The notes beneath the pieces are model-generated. The model had not been told where the DNA came from, ran no database searches, and was given only the letters and a program-made list of their open reading frames with translations. Of a stretch of DNA of 53,521 nucleotides, positions 7,885 through 16,697 are shown piece after piece (positions within the stretch are counted from its first letter, which is position 1; each line of letters begins with the position of its first letter). The stretch spans positions 1 through 53,521 of the forward strand of contig JANQLP010000147.1 of assembly GCA_028280515.1 (NCBI GenBank). The letters run 5' to 3'. The translations under genes were made by a program, and so were the position numbers. The DNA is from Hyphomicrobiales bacterium. Its GTDB lineage: Bacteria > Pseudomonadota > Alphaproteobacteria > Rhizobiales > Methyloligellaceae.

Positions 7885-9090
7885 ATGTCTCAGTCGCGTT
7901 CTCCCGAAAACAACATGGAATTGCCCGTTTCGCCGTTTGCACGGCTCGACGCCCTGCTCGACGGGCTGGAACCCGGCGGCAGCGTCATCAATCTGACCAT
8001 CGGCGAGCCGCGCCATCCGATGCCGGACTTTCTGATTGCCGCACTCGCGGAAGCCGAAGCGGATTTCGGCAAATACCCCGCGATCCGCGGAACCAAGCCG
8101 TTCCGCGCGGCGGTGTCGGACTGGCTGGGACGCCGGTATCCCGCGCTGGCCGGGCTTGATAGCTCCGAACTGGGCATCATTCCGCTGGCCGGGACACGCG
8201 AGGGGCTGTTCTACGTCACGTTTCCGGTCTGCGCACGGCGCCGGGACATTGAAAGCCCTGCGATTCTTATTCCAAACCCGTTTTATCACACCTATGCGGC
8301 AGCCGGCGCGTCAGGGGCCGACGTCGTCTTTCTGCCGGCCGGTGCGGGCACCGGGTTTCTTCCCGACCTCGAAGCAATCGACGAGGATTTGCTCAAGCGC
8401 ACGGTCGCGCTGTTTCTCTGTACGCCGACCAATCCGCAAGGAACCGTGGCCGGCACGGACTATATCCTGCGCGCCATCGAACTCGCACGCGCCCACGATT
8501 TCATTCTGCTTGCCGACGAGTGTTACTCGGAAATCTACACCACGACGCCTCCGCCAGGCGCACTCGAAACGGCGTGGCAGGAAACCGGAAGCCTCGCCAA
8601 CGTCGTCTCCATGCAGTCGCTGTCGAAGCGCTCCAACCTGCCGGGGCTGCGCGCGGGCTTCTGCACCGGCGATCCGGCGTTCATCGAGGCATTCGCCTCG
8701 TTCCGCAACGTGGTGGCGCCGCAACTGCCGGTCCCGATCCAGCACGCCTGCACCAGGATTCTCGCGGACGAAGCGCATGTCGAGGCAAACAGGGCGCTTT
8801 ACCGCGAAAAATTCGATGCCGCGGACCGGATTCTCGGCAATCGCTACGGCTACCGCCGGCCCGAGGGCGGCTTTTTTCTGTGGCTTGACGTTAACGATTA
8901 TGGCGGCAGCGAAGACGTCGTGAAAACCCTTTGGAAAGGCTGTGGCGTCAGACTGTTGCCCGGGACCTTTCTCGCCCGCACCGGTTCGGATGGAAAAGAC
9001 CCCGGGGAGGGTTTCATCCGCGTGGCGATGGTCGAGGACCTGGCGACCACCGAGGATGCGCTGACCCGCATCGTCGAGACATTGAAGTGA
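7885..9090 (+). CDS. dapC: PLP-dependent aminotransferase, DapC-like (succinyl-DAP transaminase)
   Basis: 401 residues, fold type I class I/II aminotransferase. The N-terminal [20 protein letters not shown], the [12 protein letters not shown] loop, the [10 protein letters not shown] segment and the PLP lysine in [15 protein letters not shown] (K248) are all visible. The sequence resembles the alphaproteobacterial DapC group that transaminates N-succinyl-L,L-2,6-diaminopimelate in lysine and peptidoglycan synthesis. Substrate assignment is from family resemblance, and a generic aromatic/aspartate aminotransferase is possible. The ATG at 7885 gives the family-typical start. It lies 13 bases upstream of ftsK. 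Confidence 0.82.
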   Translation: MSQSRSPENNMELPVSPFARLDALLDGLEPGGSVINLTIGEPRHPMPDFLIAALAEAEADFGKYPAIRGTKPFRAAVSDWLGRRYPALAGLDSSELGIIPLAGTREGLFYVTFPVCARRRDIESPAILIPNPFYHTYAAAGASGADVVFLPAGAGTGFLPDLEAIDEDLLKRTVALFLCTPTNPQGTVAGTDYILRAIELARAHDFILLADECYSEIYTTTPPPGALETAWQETGSLANVVSMQSLSKRSNLPGLRAGFCTGDPAFIEAFASFRNVVAPQLPVPIQHACTRILADEAHVEANRALYREKFDAADRILGNRYGYRRPEGGFFLWLDVNDYGGSEDVVKTLWKGCGVRLLPGTFLARTGSDGKDPGEGFIRVAMVEDLATTEDALTRIVETLK

Positions 9091-9103
9091 GGGTTCGGGG
9101 AAC

Positions 9104-11632
9104 GTGGCACTGACCGGCACAAGTACGGCACGCAAAAGGCTCCTGCCGGGCGCCGTGGAGACTGGCCTGAAGCGCATGACCTGGTGGGTTGCGGGCTCCG
9201 GCCTGTTCATGCTTGCCGTCGCCGCATGGGTCAGCCTGATGAGCTGGTCGATCCACGATCCGAGCCTGAACAACGCCACGCGCGGCGCCCCGAGCAACTG
9301 GTTGTCGTCCTGGGGCGCCACCGTCGCCGATCTGTCGATCCAGTCAGTCGGTCTGGCATCCATCGTGCTGTTCCTTCCGCTGGCGGCGTGGGGCCGCCAT
9401 ATCGCACTTTGCCAGATCCCGCCGCGCGTCAAACTGCGCCTTGCCGCCTGGCCCGCCGGGGTCATCGCGCTCGCGGGCGGACTGTCGGTGCTGCCCGAGC
9501 CCGCCACCTGGCCGCTGCCGAACGGGCTCGGCGGGATCATGGGCGACCTCGCACTGACCGCATCGAGTTTTCTTCTGACGCTTCTGCCGGGCGGTCTCGG
9601 CCGCCTGCTCGCCGGCACCGCGCTGCTCGCCGTGGGCACGGCGATGGTTCTGTTTGCTTCGGGAATCTCGCGGTCCGCCCTTGAGGTCCTGCGCGGGGCG
9701 CCGGCATCCGATACGAGCTGGCTGCATCGCGTGTTCGGTGCCGGAGACCGGATCGCCGCGGCGCTTGGCGGGGTTGTCACGCGCATCCGCAACCGCTCCG
9801 CGCGCCGCGACGCCTATGAGCAAGACTATGAGGATGCGCCTGATCCTGTCGCCTACGAGTATGATCCCGCAGGCGCGGACAGCCTTGAACCCGACGATCC
9901 GCTGCCGAAGTTCCTGCGCCGGGAGCAGGAAGAGGCACAGGCGGACCCCTCCGGCCGCATCGAGCCCTATTTCGCCGATCCGCGCCCGCCGCAAATGACG
10001 TCTCCGGCTGAACGAGGCATCGCCGAACCCGAACTCGATATGCCCGTGACGCCGGAACCGGTCGTGGAAGAGGCGCCCCGCGAGGTGCTCCATATCGCGC
10101 CGCGTGCCAGGGCGGTCGCGCTGGCCGCCACATTCTCGCTTCCGCCTCTGAAGCTGTTGAAGCGCGCGCCGTCCTCGCGCCGGAACGCCGGGATCAACAA
10201 GGCGACGTTGCAGGAGAACGCGCGGCTTCTGGAAGAAGTGCTTCAGGATTTCGGCGTGAAGGGCGAAATCACCAATGTAAGCCCCGGACCGGTCGTCACC
10301 CTGTATGAGCTGGAGCCCGCGCCGGGCACCAAATCATCGCGGGTCATCGGCCTCGCCGACGATATTGCCCGTTCAATGGCGGCGATCTCGGCGCGTGTCG
10401 CCGTCATCCCCGGCCGCAACGCCATCGGCATCGAACTGCCCAACGCACGGCGCGAGATGGTGTTCCTGCGCGAGCTGTTCGAGGCCAACGAGTTCACGAA
10501 TTCCGAGGCCGAGCTCGCTCTCGCGCTCGGCAAGAATATCGGCGGCGAGTCCGTTTTCGTGGACCTGGCGCGCATGCCGCACCTGCTGGTCGCGGGCACC
10601 ACCGGTTCCGGCAAGTCCGTGGCCATCAACACGATGATCCTGTCCCTGCTGCAGCGCCTCGATCCGAGCAAGTGCAAATTCATTATGATCGACCCCAAAA
10701 TGCTCGAGCTCTCCGTCTATGACGGCATCCCCCATTTGCTCGCACCGGTCGTCACCGATCCCAAGAAGGCCGTGGTCGCGCTCAAATGGACCGTCAAGGA
10801 GATGGAAGAGCGCTACAAGCGCATGTCCAAGCTCGGGGTGCGCAACATCAACGGTTACAACGAACGTGTGCGCGAGGCGCATGAGCGCGGCGAAGTCCTC
10901 TCGCGGACCGTCCAGACCGGTTTCGACAAGGAAACCGGCGAGGCGGTCTACGAAAAGGAAGAGATGGACTATGAGCCGATGCCGTACATCGTCGTGATCG
11001 TCGACGAGATGGCCGATCTGATGATGGTGGCCGGCAAGGACATCGAGGGCGCGGTCCAGCGGCTTGCGCAGATGGCGCGGGCCGCCGGAATTCATCTGAT
11101 CACCGCGACACAACGCCCCAGCGTCGACGTCGTCACCGGCACGATCAAGGCGAATTTCCCGACCCGCATCAGCTTTCAGGTGACCTCCAAGGTCGACAGC
11201 CGGACGATTCTCGGAGAACAGGGCGCCGAACAGCTCCTCGGCCAGGGCGACATGCTCTACATGGCCGGCGGCGGGCGGATCATGCGCGTGCACGGACCCT
11301 TCGTCTCCGACGACGAGGTGGAAAAAGTGGTGCGCTTCCTCAAGAAGCAGGGCGTGCCGGAATATCTCGAGGCGATCACCGTCGACGAGGAGGAGGACGG
11401 CGCTCCGGGTGCTCTCGCCGGTGACGGTGAGGCCAACAGCCTGTACGACCAGGCCGTCGCCATCGTGCTGCGCGACCGCAAGGCCTCGACCAGCTACATC
11501 CAGCGCCGGCTCTCCATCGGCTACAACCGGGCGGCGACCCTGATCGAACAGATGGAGGAAGAGGGCGTGATCTCGGCGGCCAATCACGCCGGCAAGCGCG
11601 AGATCCTTGCCGGAGAGCACGAGCAGATTTGA
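9104..11632 (+). CDS. ftsK: DNA translocase FtsK
   Basis: 842 residues. The N-terminal part (to about residue 190) has four hydrophobic membrane segments. A Pro/Asp/Glu-rich linker follows, then the motor: GTTGSGKS (residues 498-505, Walker A) and [12 protein letters not shown] (Walker B, about 630). The C-terminal gamma winged helix (about 780-838, [19 protein letters not shown]) is the KOPS-reading, XerD-activating domain. FtsK pumps chromosome ends through the septum and resolves dimers at dif. The start is GTG at 9104, 13 bases after the aminotransferase stop. Length is ordinary for a four-TM alphaproteobacterial FtsK. Confidence 0.97.
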   Translation: MALTGTSTARKRLLPGAVETGLKRMTWWVAGSGLFMLAVAAWVSLMSWSIHDPSLNNATRGAPSNWLSSWGATVADLSIQSVGLASIVLFLPLAAWGRHIALCQIPPRVKLRLAAWPAGVIALAGGLSVLPEPATWPLPNGLGGIMGDLALTASSFLLTLLPGGLGRLLAGTALLAVGTAMVLFASGISRSALEVLRGAPASDTSWLHRVFGAGDRIAAALGGVVTRIRNRSARRDAYEQDYEDAPDPVAYEYDPAGADSLEPDDPLPKFLRREQEEAQADPSGRIEPYFADPRPPQMTSPAERGIAEPELDMPVTPEPVVEEAPREVLHIAPRARAVALAATFSLPPLKLLKRAPSSRRNAGINKATLQENARLLEEVLQDFGVKGEITNVSPGPVVTLYELEPAPGTKSSRVIGLADDIARSMAAISARVAVIPGRNAIGIELPNARREMVFLRELFEANEFTNSEAELALALGKNIGGESVFVDLARMPHLLVAGTTGSGKSVAINTMILSLLQRLDPSKCKFIMIDPKMLELSVYDGIPHLLAPVVTDPKKAVVALKWTVKEMEERYKRMSKLGVRNINGYNERVREAHERGEVLSRTVQTGFDKETGEAVYEKEEMDYEPMPYIVVIVDEMADLMMVAGKDIEGAVQRLAQMARAAGIHLITATQRPSVDVVTGTIKANFPTRISFQVTSKVDSRTILGEQGAEQLLGQGDMLYMAGGGRIMRVHGPFVSDDEVEKVVRFLKKQGVPEYLEAITVDEEEDGAPGALAGDGEANSLYDQAVAIVLRDRKASTSYIQRRLSIGYNRAATLIEQMEEEGVISAANHAGKREILAGEHEQI

Positions 11633-11742
11633 TCTGCCAAACAATTTTTTGTGCGAACGCGCCAACAAGTTGACGATTTTCCTCTAAATCATCTATGCCA
11701 GTATGACGATCGGTCATTGGCAATCCGAAGGTGGCATATCCC

Positions 11743-12537
11743 GTGAATGCAAGAAGTGTTCGACGCGCAGCTCTTGCGTGCGCCGTATGCATGGCGTTTG
11801 CTTTGCCGGCGCTGGCGCAGGCCCCGCAATCCCCTCAACCGCAGGCCGCCGAGCAACAACCGGCGCCGGAACCGGTGAACCCGGCCACGGGTTGGGCAAC
11901 CGAGACAACACCGGGGACGGGCCTTCGCCAACCTGATGCCGGGATACAGCAGGCGGTACCGGGCGAGGCGCAGCCGCCTCTTGTCCTCTCGTCCGAGCAG
12001 ATCTCCCTGATCGGCCGGATCAACGGATACCTGAACAATCTGAGCTCGCTCGAAGGCCGGTTCGTGCAGACCGATCATCGCAACGAGCGCAAGCGCGGGC
12101 GCTTCTATGTACAGCGGCCGGGAAGGTTGCGCTTCGACTATTCCGCACCGAGCAAGCTGCGCATCGTCTCGGACGGCGAGTATCTGGCCATCGAGGACCA
12201 TGACCTCAAAACGGTCGACAAGTTTCCGCTCGATGCCACGCCGATCCTGCTGTTCCTCGGCGAAGATATCGATTTACTGCGGGATTCGGTCATTCTGCAA
12301 ATGAACCAGGACGAATCGGCCGTCGCGATCGTTCTCGTCGACAAGAGCGGAAATGCGGGCGGGCGACTGCAACTCTTCTTCAAGCGGCCGCAACTGGAGT
12401 TGTATGAGTGGGTCGTCACCGATGCCCAGGGGCTGGACACCCGGATCCAGCTTGCAGACCTCGTGGCCGGCGACAGAAAGGGAGACGACTTTTTTCAATC
12501 GTCCTCCATCGAGCTCGACAATCTTGACAATAATTAA
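11743..12537 (+). CDS. lolA: Outer-membrane lipoprotein carrier protein LolA-like
   Basis: 264 residues from the GTG at 11743, chosen because AGGTGG lies 8 bases upstream; a GTG at 11731 in frame adds four residues but has no spaced ribosome site. A signal peptide ends at LALPALAQ-type sequence (near residue 26), then a Gln/Pro/Glu-rich linker, then the LolA fold: INGYLNNLSSLEGRFVQTD, RKRGRFYVQRPGRLRFDYS and DGEYLAIEDHDLKTVDKFPL. LolA ferries lipoproteins through the periplasm from LolCDE to the outer membrane. The N-terminal linker is longer than in E. coli LolA, as in many alphaproteobacteria. It follows ftsK by 110 bases. Confidence 0.88.
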   Translation: MNARSVRRAALACAVCMAFALPALAQAPQSPQPQAAEQQPAPEPVNPATGWATETTPGTGLRQPDAGIQQAVPGEAQPPLVLSSEQISLIGRINGYLNNLSSLEGRFVQTDHRNERKRGRFYVQRPGRLRFDYSAPSKLRIVSDGEYLAIEDHDLKTVDKFPLDATPILLFLGEDIDLLRDSVILQMNQDESAVAIVLVDKSGNAGGRLQLFFKRPQLELYEWVVTDAQGLDTRIQLADLVAGDRKGDDFFQSSSIELDNLDNN

Positions 12538-12752
12538 TATTTGATCGCGCGTTAGCACTGCGGTCATTATTAACGCGCCATTTTCCACAAATGGCGGGCA
12601 ATATCAGTGTGTTAAGGAAAATTACCGGATCACGCGCCGCCCCGACTCTGCAGTCCGGTCAGGGCTTCGTTAATTTTTTTAACGAACAAAGATTGAAATT
12701 CCGGGCAGTCGGCATATCTGTATTTGCACAAGCGGGTGACGTCGATCTTCAT

Positions 12753-12867
12753 CGGTAGTGCCCCCCGTCTAGCCGTAGACGCGCTCGCTTGCGCCGGTTT
12801 CCCTCCCGGCGCGCCGCATTTTCGCGGATTTGACGCCCAACCCCCCAAGGTTGGGCGTCTTTTTTTG
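12753..12867 (+). ncRNA. Candidate small structured RNA upstream of xthA
   Basis: Three consecutive stem-loops are visible on the + strand: GTCTA-GCCG-TAGAC (12767-12780), GCGCCGG-TTTCCCTC-CCGGCGC (12791-12812, pyrimidine loop) and the terminator stem at 12832-12859 with a T8 tail. This is the shape of a trans-acting small RNA with a C/U-rich loop able to meet Shine-Dalgarno sequences, but it could equally be the long 3' untranslated region of lolA. The 5' end is a guess and no clear promoter was found. Confidence 0.25.
12832..12867 (+). terminator. Strong Rho-independent terminator between lolA and xthA
   Basis: GACGCCCAACC (12832-12842) and GGTTGGGCGTC (12849-12859) form a perfect 11-bp stem with a CCCCAA loop, followed by eight T. 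It points along + and ends 55 bases before xthA, so it ends either the ftsK-lolA transcript or a separate small RNA. Confidence 0.88.
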
Positions 12868-12922
12868 CTATAGTCCCTTTTCGACACTGCCTGCCTGAAA
12901 TCCATATCCGACACCGACGCGC

Positions 12923-13744
12923 ATGAAATTCAAACTCGCCACCTGGAACATCAACTCGGTCCGTCTGCGGCTCGGCCTGATCGAGCGCTTCGTCGAGACG
13001 TATCAGCCCGATGTGCTCTGCCTCCAGGAGATCAAATGCGCCAATGGCAGCTTTCCGACAAAGGCATTCCGCTCGATCGGCTTCGAGCACATCGAGCTCA
13101 ACGGCCAGAAGGCGTATCACGGTGTGGCCACCATCTCGCGTCTGCCCATCGAGCGTGTCGAGACCCGGGATTTCAACGGCAGCGGTGATGCACGGCATAT
13201 TGCCGTACGCCTCACGGCAACAGGCGCGCGCAACGTCGTGCTCCACAATTTCTATGTTCCCGCCGGCGGCGACGTTCCCGACGTGAACGTCAATCCGAAA
13301 TTCGCCCAGAAACTCGACTATCTGACTGCGATGGCCCGCTGGGGCGAGGCGCAGACGAATCAGGATGCGAACCGGATGATCCTGGTCGGCGATTTGAACG
13401 TGGCGCCACTCGAAACCGACGTCTGGTCGCACAAACAGCTGCTGAAGGTGGTCAGCCATACGCCTGTGGAGGTGGACCACATGGAAAAGGTGCAACGCGC
13501 GCATGACTGGGTCGATGTCATGCGGCGGCATATCCCGCCGGAAGAGAAGCTGTTCACCTGGTGGAGCTACCGCGCCAAGGACTGGCGCGCCTCAAACCGC
13601 GGGCGCCGCCTCGATCACATCTGGGTGACCCCTGCCCTCAGCCGAACCGCGGTTGATCTTCAAGTGATTGAAGAAGCGCGTGACTGGGAGAAGCCATCTG
13701 ACCATGTTCCGGTGCTGGCGTCTTTTGATCTGAGTACGAAATAG
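12923..13744 (+). CDS. xthA: Exodeoxyribonuclease III
   Basis: 273 residues of the ExoIII/APE1 endonuclease-exonuclease-phosphatase fold. Visible are MKFKLATWNINSVRLR at the start, LQEIKC with the metal-binding Glu (E36), VGDLNVAPLETDVW, RRLDHIWVT and the catalytic SDHVPVLA near the C-terminus. The enzyme cleaves abasic sites and trims 3' ends in base-excision repair. The last 107 bases overlap the convergent reading frame of the cyclic-nucleotide-fold gene. Confidence 0.96.
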   Translation: MKFKLATWNINSVRLRLGLIERFVETYQPDVLCLQEIKCANGSFPTKAFRSIGFEHIELNGQKAYHGVATISRLPIERVETRDFNGSGDARHIAVRLTATGARNVVLHNFYVPAGGDVPDVNVNPKFAQKLDYLTAMARWGEAQTNQDANRMILVGDLNVAPLETDVWSHKQLLKVVSHTPVEVDHMEKVQRAHDWVDVMRRHIPPEEKLFTWWSYRAKDWRASNRGRRLDHIWVTPALSRTAVDLQVIEEARDWEKPSDHVPVLASFDLSTK

Positions 13745-14360
13745 CCTCGTTCAGGCTAACCAGCAGGTCCTGACCACGTGAGGCCTTCCGCAAAGCCGAC
13801 AGTGCGTCGCCTTCTGCCGAATCCGCGTCCTGCGCACCGTTTGCATCTTCATCCCTGGCGGGCCGCTCGCCCACGAATGGCAACAAATCGCCTTCCGAAA
13901 CGGACAGCATATCGTCGAGCCCGTGAAGGGCCCGTGCAGTCACGCCGAGGTCCTGGCCGATATTACGGGCAAGATGCGCGGCCAGCCATGGGTACTGGCG
14001 CATCAGGGTCCCGAAGGACTCGTTTGCGAATCTGAGGGCGAATCCGTCACTCATGCCGAAGGCGCTGAAAAAGTGCTGCGTTTCCACGATCATCGCCATC
14101 GCGCAGACCGTGTCCGTGGGACCGAGCAGATCGCCAAACTGCCGTCCGTCGTCCGTGTAGAGCGCGACCTGACCTTCGAGAATGACGAACGCGGCGTCCG
14201 CCGGCATGCCGGCAACCGCGAGGGTGTCGTGCGCGGTGAAACGCTGAGCCTCACCTGTTTGCATGATGACCGAAAGAAACTCGCCGCCGATACCCCGCAA
14301 CACCGGAACACGCGCGAGCAACTCGGCGGCCGCGCCGTGCTGCATCGGCTCAAACTCCAT
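13638..14360 (-). CDS. Cyclic nucleotide-binding-fold protein without DNA-binding domain
   Basis: 240 residues. Residues about 14-115 match the cNMP-binding beta-roll (LRGIGGEFLSVIM, FVILEGQVALYTDDGRQFGDLLGP), then a helical segment. There is no Crp-type helix-turn-helix; the remainder (about 150-240) is acidic and disordered. The phosphate-binding GE...RxA signature is not recognisable, so nucleotide binding is doubtful. The 3' end overlaps xthA by 107 bases on the opposite strand. It lies 106 bases upstream of the response-regulator stop relative to leftward transcription, and the two genes are read in the same direction. I do not know its function; a protein-protein adaptor or sensor is possible. 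Confidence 0.75.
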   Translation of the reverse strand: MEFEPMQHGAAAELLARVPVLRGIGGEFLSVIMQTGEAQRFTAHDTLAVAGMPADAAFVILEGQVALYTDDGRQFGDLLGPTDTVCAMAMIVETQHFFSAFGMSDGFALRFANESFGTLMRQYPWLAAHLARNIGQDLGVTARALHGLDDMLSVSEGDLLPFVGERPARDEDANGAQDADSAEGDALSALRKASRGQDLLVSLNEAISYSDQKTPAPEHGQMASPSHALLQSLEDQPRFG

Positions 14361-14466
14361 ACAAAGTTTGACTACGCAGTACTGGAATGAACTCTGGGAA
14401 ACGCGATACCTGTCCCGACCGGGACGACTTACCTTAACGCGACTCGGGGGGTGGTGCGCAACAGTT

Positions 14467-15153
14467 TTATGGCATCAGCTTGTAGCCACCCATTTCCGTC
14501 AGCAGCAGTTCGGCATTGGAGGGGTCTTTTTCGATTTTTTGCCGCAAACGGTAGATGTGCGTCTCGAGCGTGTGGGTCGTCACACCGGCATTATATCCCC
14601 AAACCTCATGCAGCAGGACCTCGCGGGTCACAACCTTTTCGCCGGCGCGGTAAAGGTATTTGAGGATTGAGGTCTCCTTTTCGGTCAGCCTGACCTTGGC
14701 GCCCGCCCCATCGACCAGCGTTTTGGTCGCCGGACGGAACGTATAGGGACCGATGGTGAATACGGCGTCCTCGCTCTGCTCGTGCTGGCGCAACTGCGCG
14801 CGCACACGGGCGAGGAGCACGGAGAAGCGGAACGGCTTGGTCACATAGTCGTTCGCCCCGGACTCAAGCCCGAGGATCATATCCGCATCGGAATCCTGAC
14901 CTGTGAGCATGATAATCGGGCTCTTGAAGCCGTTTTTCCTCAGAACCTTGCAGGTTTCGCGACCATCCATGTCGGGCAGGCCCACGTCGAGCAGGATCAG
15001 ATCGATATGCTCCGACTTGGCGAGATCGAGACCGCCGGCTGCGGTATCGGCCGCCTGGGAAGCGAATTCGTCGTGCAAAGCGAACTGCTCGCTGAGCGAA
15101 TCCCGCAAATCATCGTCGTCGTCAATTATGAGAATTTTCCGCGCTGTGCTCAT
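14467..15153 (-). CDS. OmpR-family response regulator (possibly CenR)
   Basis: 228 residues: a receiver domain with the acidic pocket IIDDDDD, phospho-acceptor D56 (LLDVGLPD), T84 and K106 (VTKPF), then an OmpR/PhoB winged helix (about 128-226) with THTLETHIYRLRQKIEKD. No histidine kinase is next to it, so it is an orphan here. The sequence and its position beside an L,D-transpeptidase gene recall the alphaproteobacterial envelope regulator CenR, but I cannot confirm that by alignment. Divergent from the L,D-transpeptidase gene by 103 bases, which makes that gene a candidate target. Confidence 0.9.
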   Translation of the reverse strand: MSTARKILIIDDDDDLRDSLSEQFALHDEFASQAADTAAGGLDLAKSEHIDLILLDVGLPDMDGRETCKVLRKNGFKSPIIMLTGQDSDADMILGLESGANDYVTKPFRFSVLLARVRAQLRQHEQSEDAVFTIGPYTFRPATKTLVDGAGAKVRLTEKETSILKYLYRAGEKVVTREVLLHEVWGYNAGVTTHTLETHIYRLRQKIEKDPSNAELLLTEMGGYKLMP

Positions 15154-15256
15154 GATCTGGCTCTTCGGCGTGCATTTCTGGTCGGTTTGAAGCCTCGCGT
15201 CGTTCGAGGCCCGCTTGCTACAGTGTCAACTTGCTTATCTACGCTCCGGGGTAAAC

Positions 15257-15811
15257 ATGAAGAGGCATAAAAAACAGTCAAGAGTCCGTGAACTGACGAC
15301 TTTTGCGGTCCGGCCCCGTCCGGGGCGCCGCGACCAGGGCATAATCACCGTCGGCGGACGCGCTGTTCCCTGTGCGCTGGGCCGGTCCGGAATCCGTGCG
15401 CTGAAGCGCGAAGGGGACGGCGCCACCCCCCTCGGACGCTGGAAACTTGAACGCGTCCTCTTCCGTTCCGACCGTGGTCCCCGCCCGAGAAGCCGGCTCC
15501 GGGCCTGTCCCATCCGCAAATCGGACGGCTGGTGCGACGCGCCGCAAGACCGAAACTACAACCGCCCCGTTCACCTGCCATATCCCGCCAGTTGCGAGGC
15601 GCTTTGGCGTGATGACATATTATATAACATTGTTATCATCCTGAACCACAATCAGAGGCCGCGCGTGCGGGGACGCGGAAGTGCGATCTTCGCCCATATC
15701 GCCCGCCCTGACATGTCGGCAACGGAAGGATGCATCGCAATGCGAACGCACGACCTGCAGTTCATTCTCCAACAGTGCGGCTCACGGGCGGTATTTGCCG
15801 TGCTCGGCTGA
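15257..15811 (+). CDS. L,D-transpeptidase (YkuD domain)
   Basis: 184 residues from the ATG at 15257; the frame extends to a TTG at 15215, but no ribosome site supports it. The YkuD catalytic motif is clear near the C-terminus: the His of FAHIARPDMSATEGCIAM and the nucleophilic Cys in EGC. These enzymes form 3-3 peptidoglycan cross-links or attach outer-membrane proteins to the wall. There is no signal peptide: the N-terminus is very basic (MKRHKKQSRVRE), so export would need another route or the start is wrong. Convergent with the PLP protein gene and divergent from the response regulator. Confidence 0.85.
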   Translation: MKRHKKQSRVRELTTFAVRPRPGRRDQGIITVGGRAVPCALGRSGIRALKREGDGATPLGRWKLERVLFRSDRGPRPRSRLRACPIRKSDGWCDAPQDRNYNRPVHLPYPASCEALWRDDILYNIVIILNHNQRPRVRGRGSAIFAHIARPDMSATEGCIAMRTHDLQFILQQCGSRAVFAVLG

Positions 15812-15823
15812 TCCCTGACACGC

Positions 15824-16531
15824 TCAAACGGGTGGTTTTGCCGCGCGAGGGCCGAAAATCGCCGTTCCGACGCGAACATAGGTCGCCCCGAATGCGATCG
15901 CCGTCTCAAAATCCGCGCTCATGCCCATCGAAAGCTCCCTGAGACCGTTTCTGTCCGCGAGTTTCTTCAAAAGCGCAAAATGCAGCGCCGGTTCCTCGTC
16001 GATCGGCGGAATACACATCAGGCCCTCAATCTGAAGCCCGTGTTCCTCCGCGCAGCTCTTCAGAAAACCGTCGAGGTCCGCCGGCGCAATGCCGGCTTTT
16101 TGGTCTTCTTCGCCCGTGTTGACCTGCACAAGAAGGCGCGGGTGCCGGTTCTGCGCCACCATCTCTTTTTTGACCGCCGCAGCGATCTTGGGACGGTCGA
16201 TCGTATGGATCACGTCGAACAGCGCGACGGCGTCGCGTGCCTTGTTCGACTGCAACGGACCGATCAGGTGCAACTCGACCCCGGCATGATCCGCTTTGAG
16301 CGCGGGCCACTTGCCCTGTGCTTCCTGAACGCGGTTCTCCCCGAACAGCATGTGGCCCGCGGCAATGACCGGCTCGATCCGCTCCGGTCCGAACGTCTTC
16401 GACACCGCAATGAGGCGCACGTCACGCGGGTCACGCCCGGCGCGTTCGGCAGCCGCGGTGATCCGTGCCTCGACCGCCTCGATGCGGTCCCTGACCGCGG
16501 TTACATCGATATCGGAAACGGAGGGGTCCAT
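15824..16531 (-). CDS. YggS/PROSC-family PLP homeostasis protein
   Basis: 235 residues from the ATG at 16531; a longer frame continues upstream but would run into leuS, and MDPSVSDIDVTAVRDRIEAV is the natural beginning. The single-domain TIM barrel is recognisable: LIAVSKTFGPERI with the PLP-binding Lys, LFGENRVQEAQGKW, HLIGPLQSNKAR, and the C-terminal SMGMSADFETAIAFGATYVR. These proteins carry pyridoxal phosphate and maintain vitamin B6 and amino-acid balance without a known enzymatic reaction. Divergent from leuS, 166 bases apart. Confidence 0.94.
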   Translation of the reverse strand: MDPSVSDIDVTAVRDRIEAVEARITAAAERAGRDPRDVRLIAVSKTFGPERIEPVIAAGHMLFGENRVQEAQGKWPALKADHAGVELHLIGPLQSNKARDAVALFDVIHTIDRPKIAAAVKKEMVAQNRHPRLLVQVNTGEEDQKAGIAPADLDGFLKSCAEEHGLQIEGLMCIPPIDEEPALHFALLKKLADRNGLRELSMGMSADFETAIAFGATYVRVGTAIFGPRAAKPPV

Positions 16532-16697
16532 GGGTTCATTCCAACGCGTTGTTCCGGCCCGAAACGCCGCTTGCCCGTATGTTCGGTGCCGGCCTGCAGC
16601 ACAATGGTTGGTTTGCCCCGCGCGAGCGGCTTGACCGGCTCTGGCTTTTTGACCACAACGGCGCGGAAACACGCTACGCGATAAAGGAAAACCGATC

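Larger units (their letters stand above)
12538..12922. other. 385-base intergenic region, lolA to xthA
   Basis: No convincing gene. The first third is AT-rich. TTCGTTAA-TTTTT-TTAACGAA forms a hairpin at 12666-12686. From 12767 onward three hairpins follow in series, the last being a strong terminator (12832-12867). Read on the minus strand there is a 40-codon frame from ATG 12752 to 12630. The last 55 bases before xthA contain GCTATAGT (12867-12874), which may belong to its promoter. Confidence 0.6.

Noticed and set aside
10373-11668. 431-codon frame opposite the ftsK motor domain
   Set aside because: His/Asp/Leu-rich shadow of the highly conserved ATPase; no ribosome site or domain.
12670-12682. 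TTAA...TTAA pair in the lolA-xthA gap as a CtrA site
   Set aside because: Spacing is five bases rather than seven, and it is explained by the TTCGTTAA hairpin.
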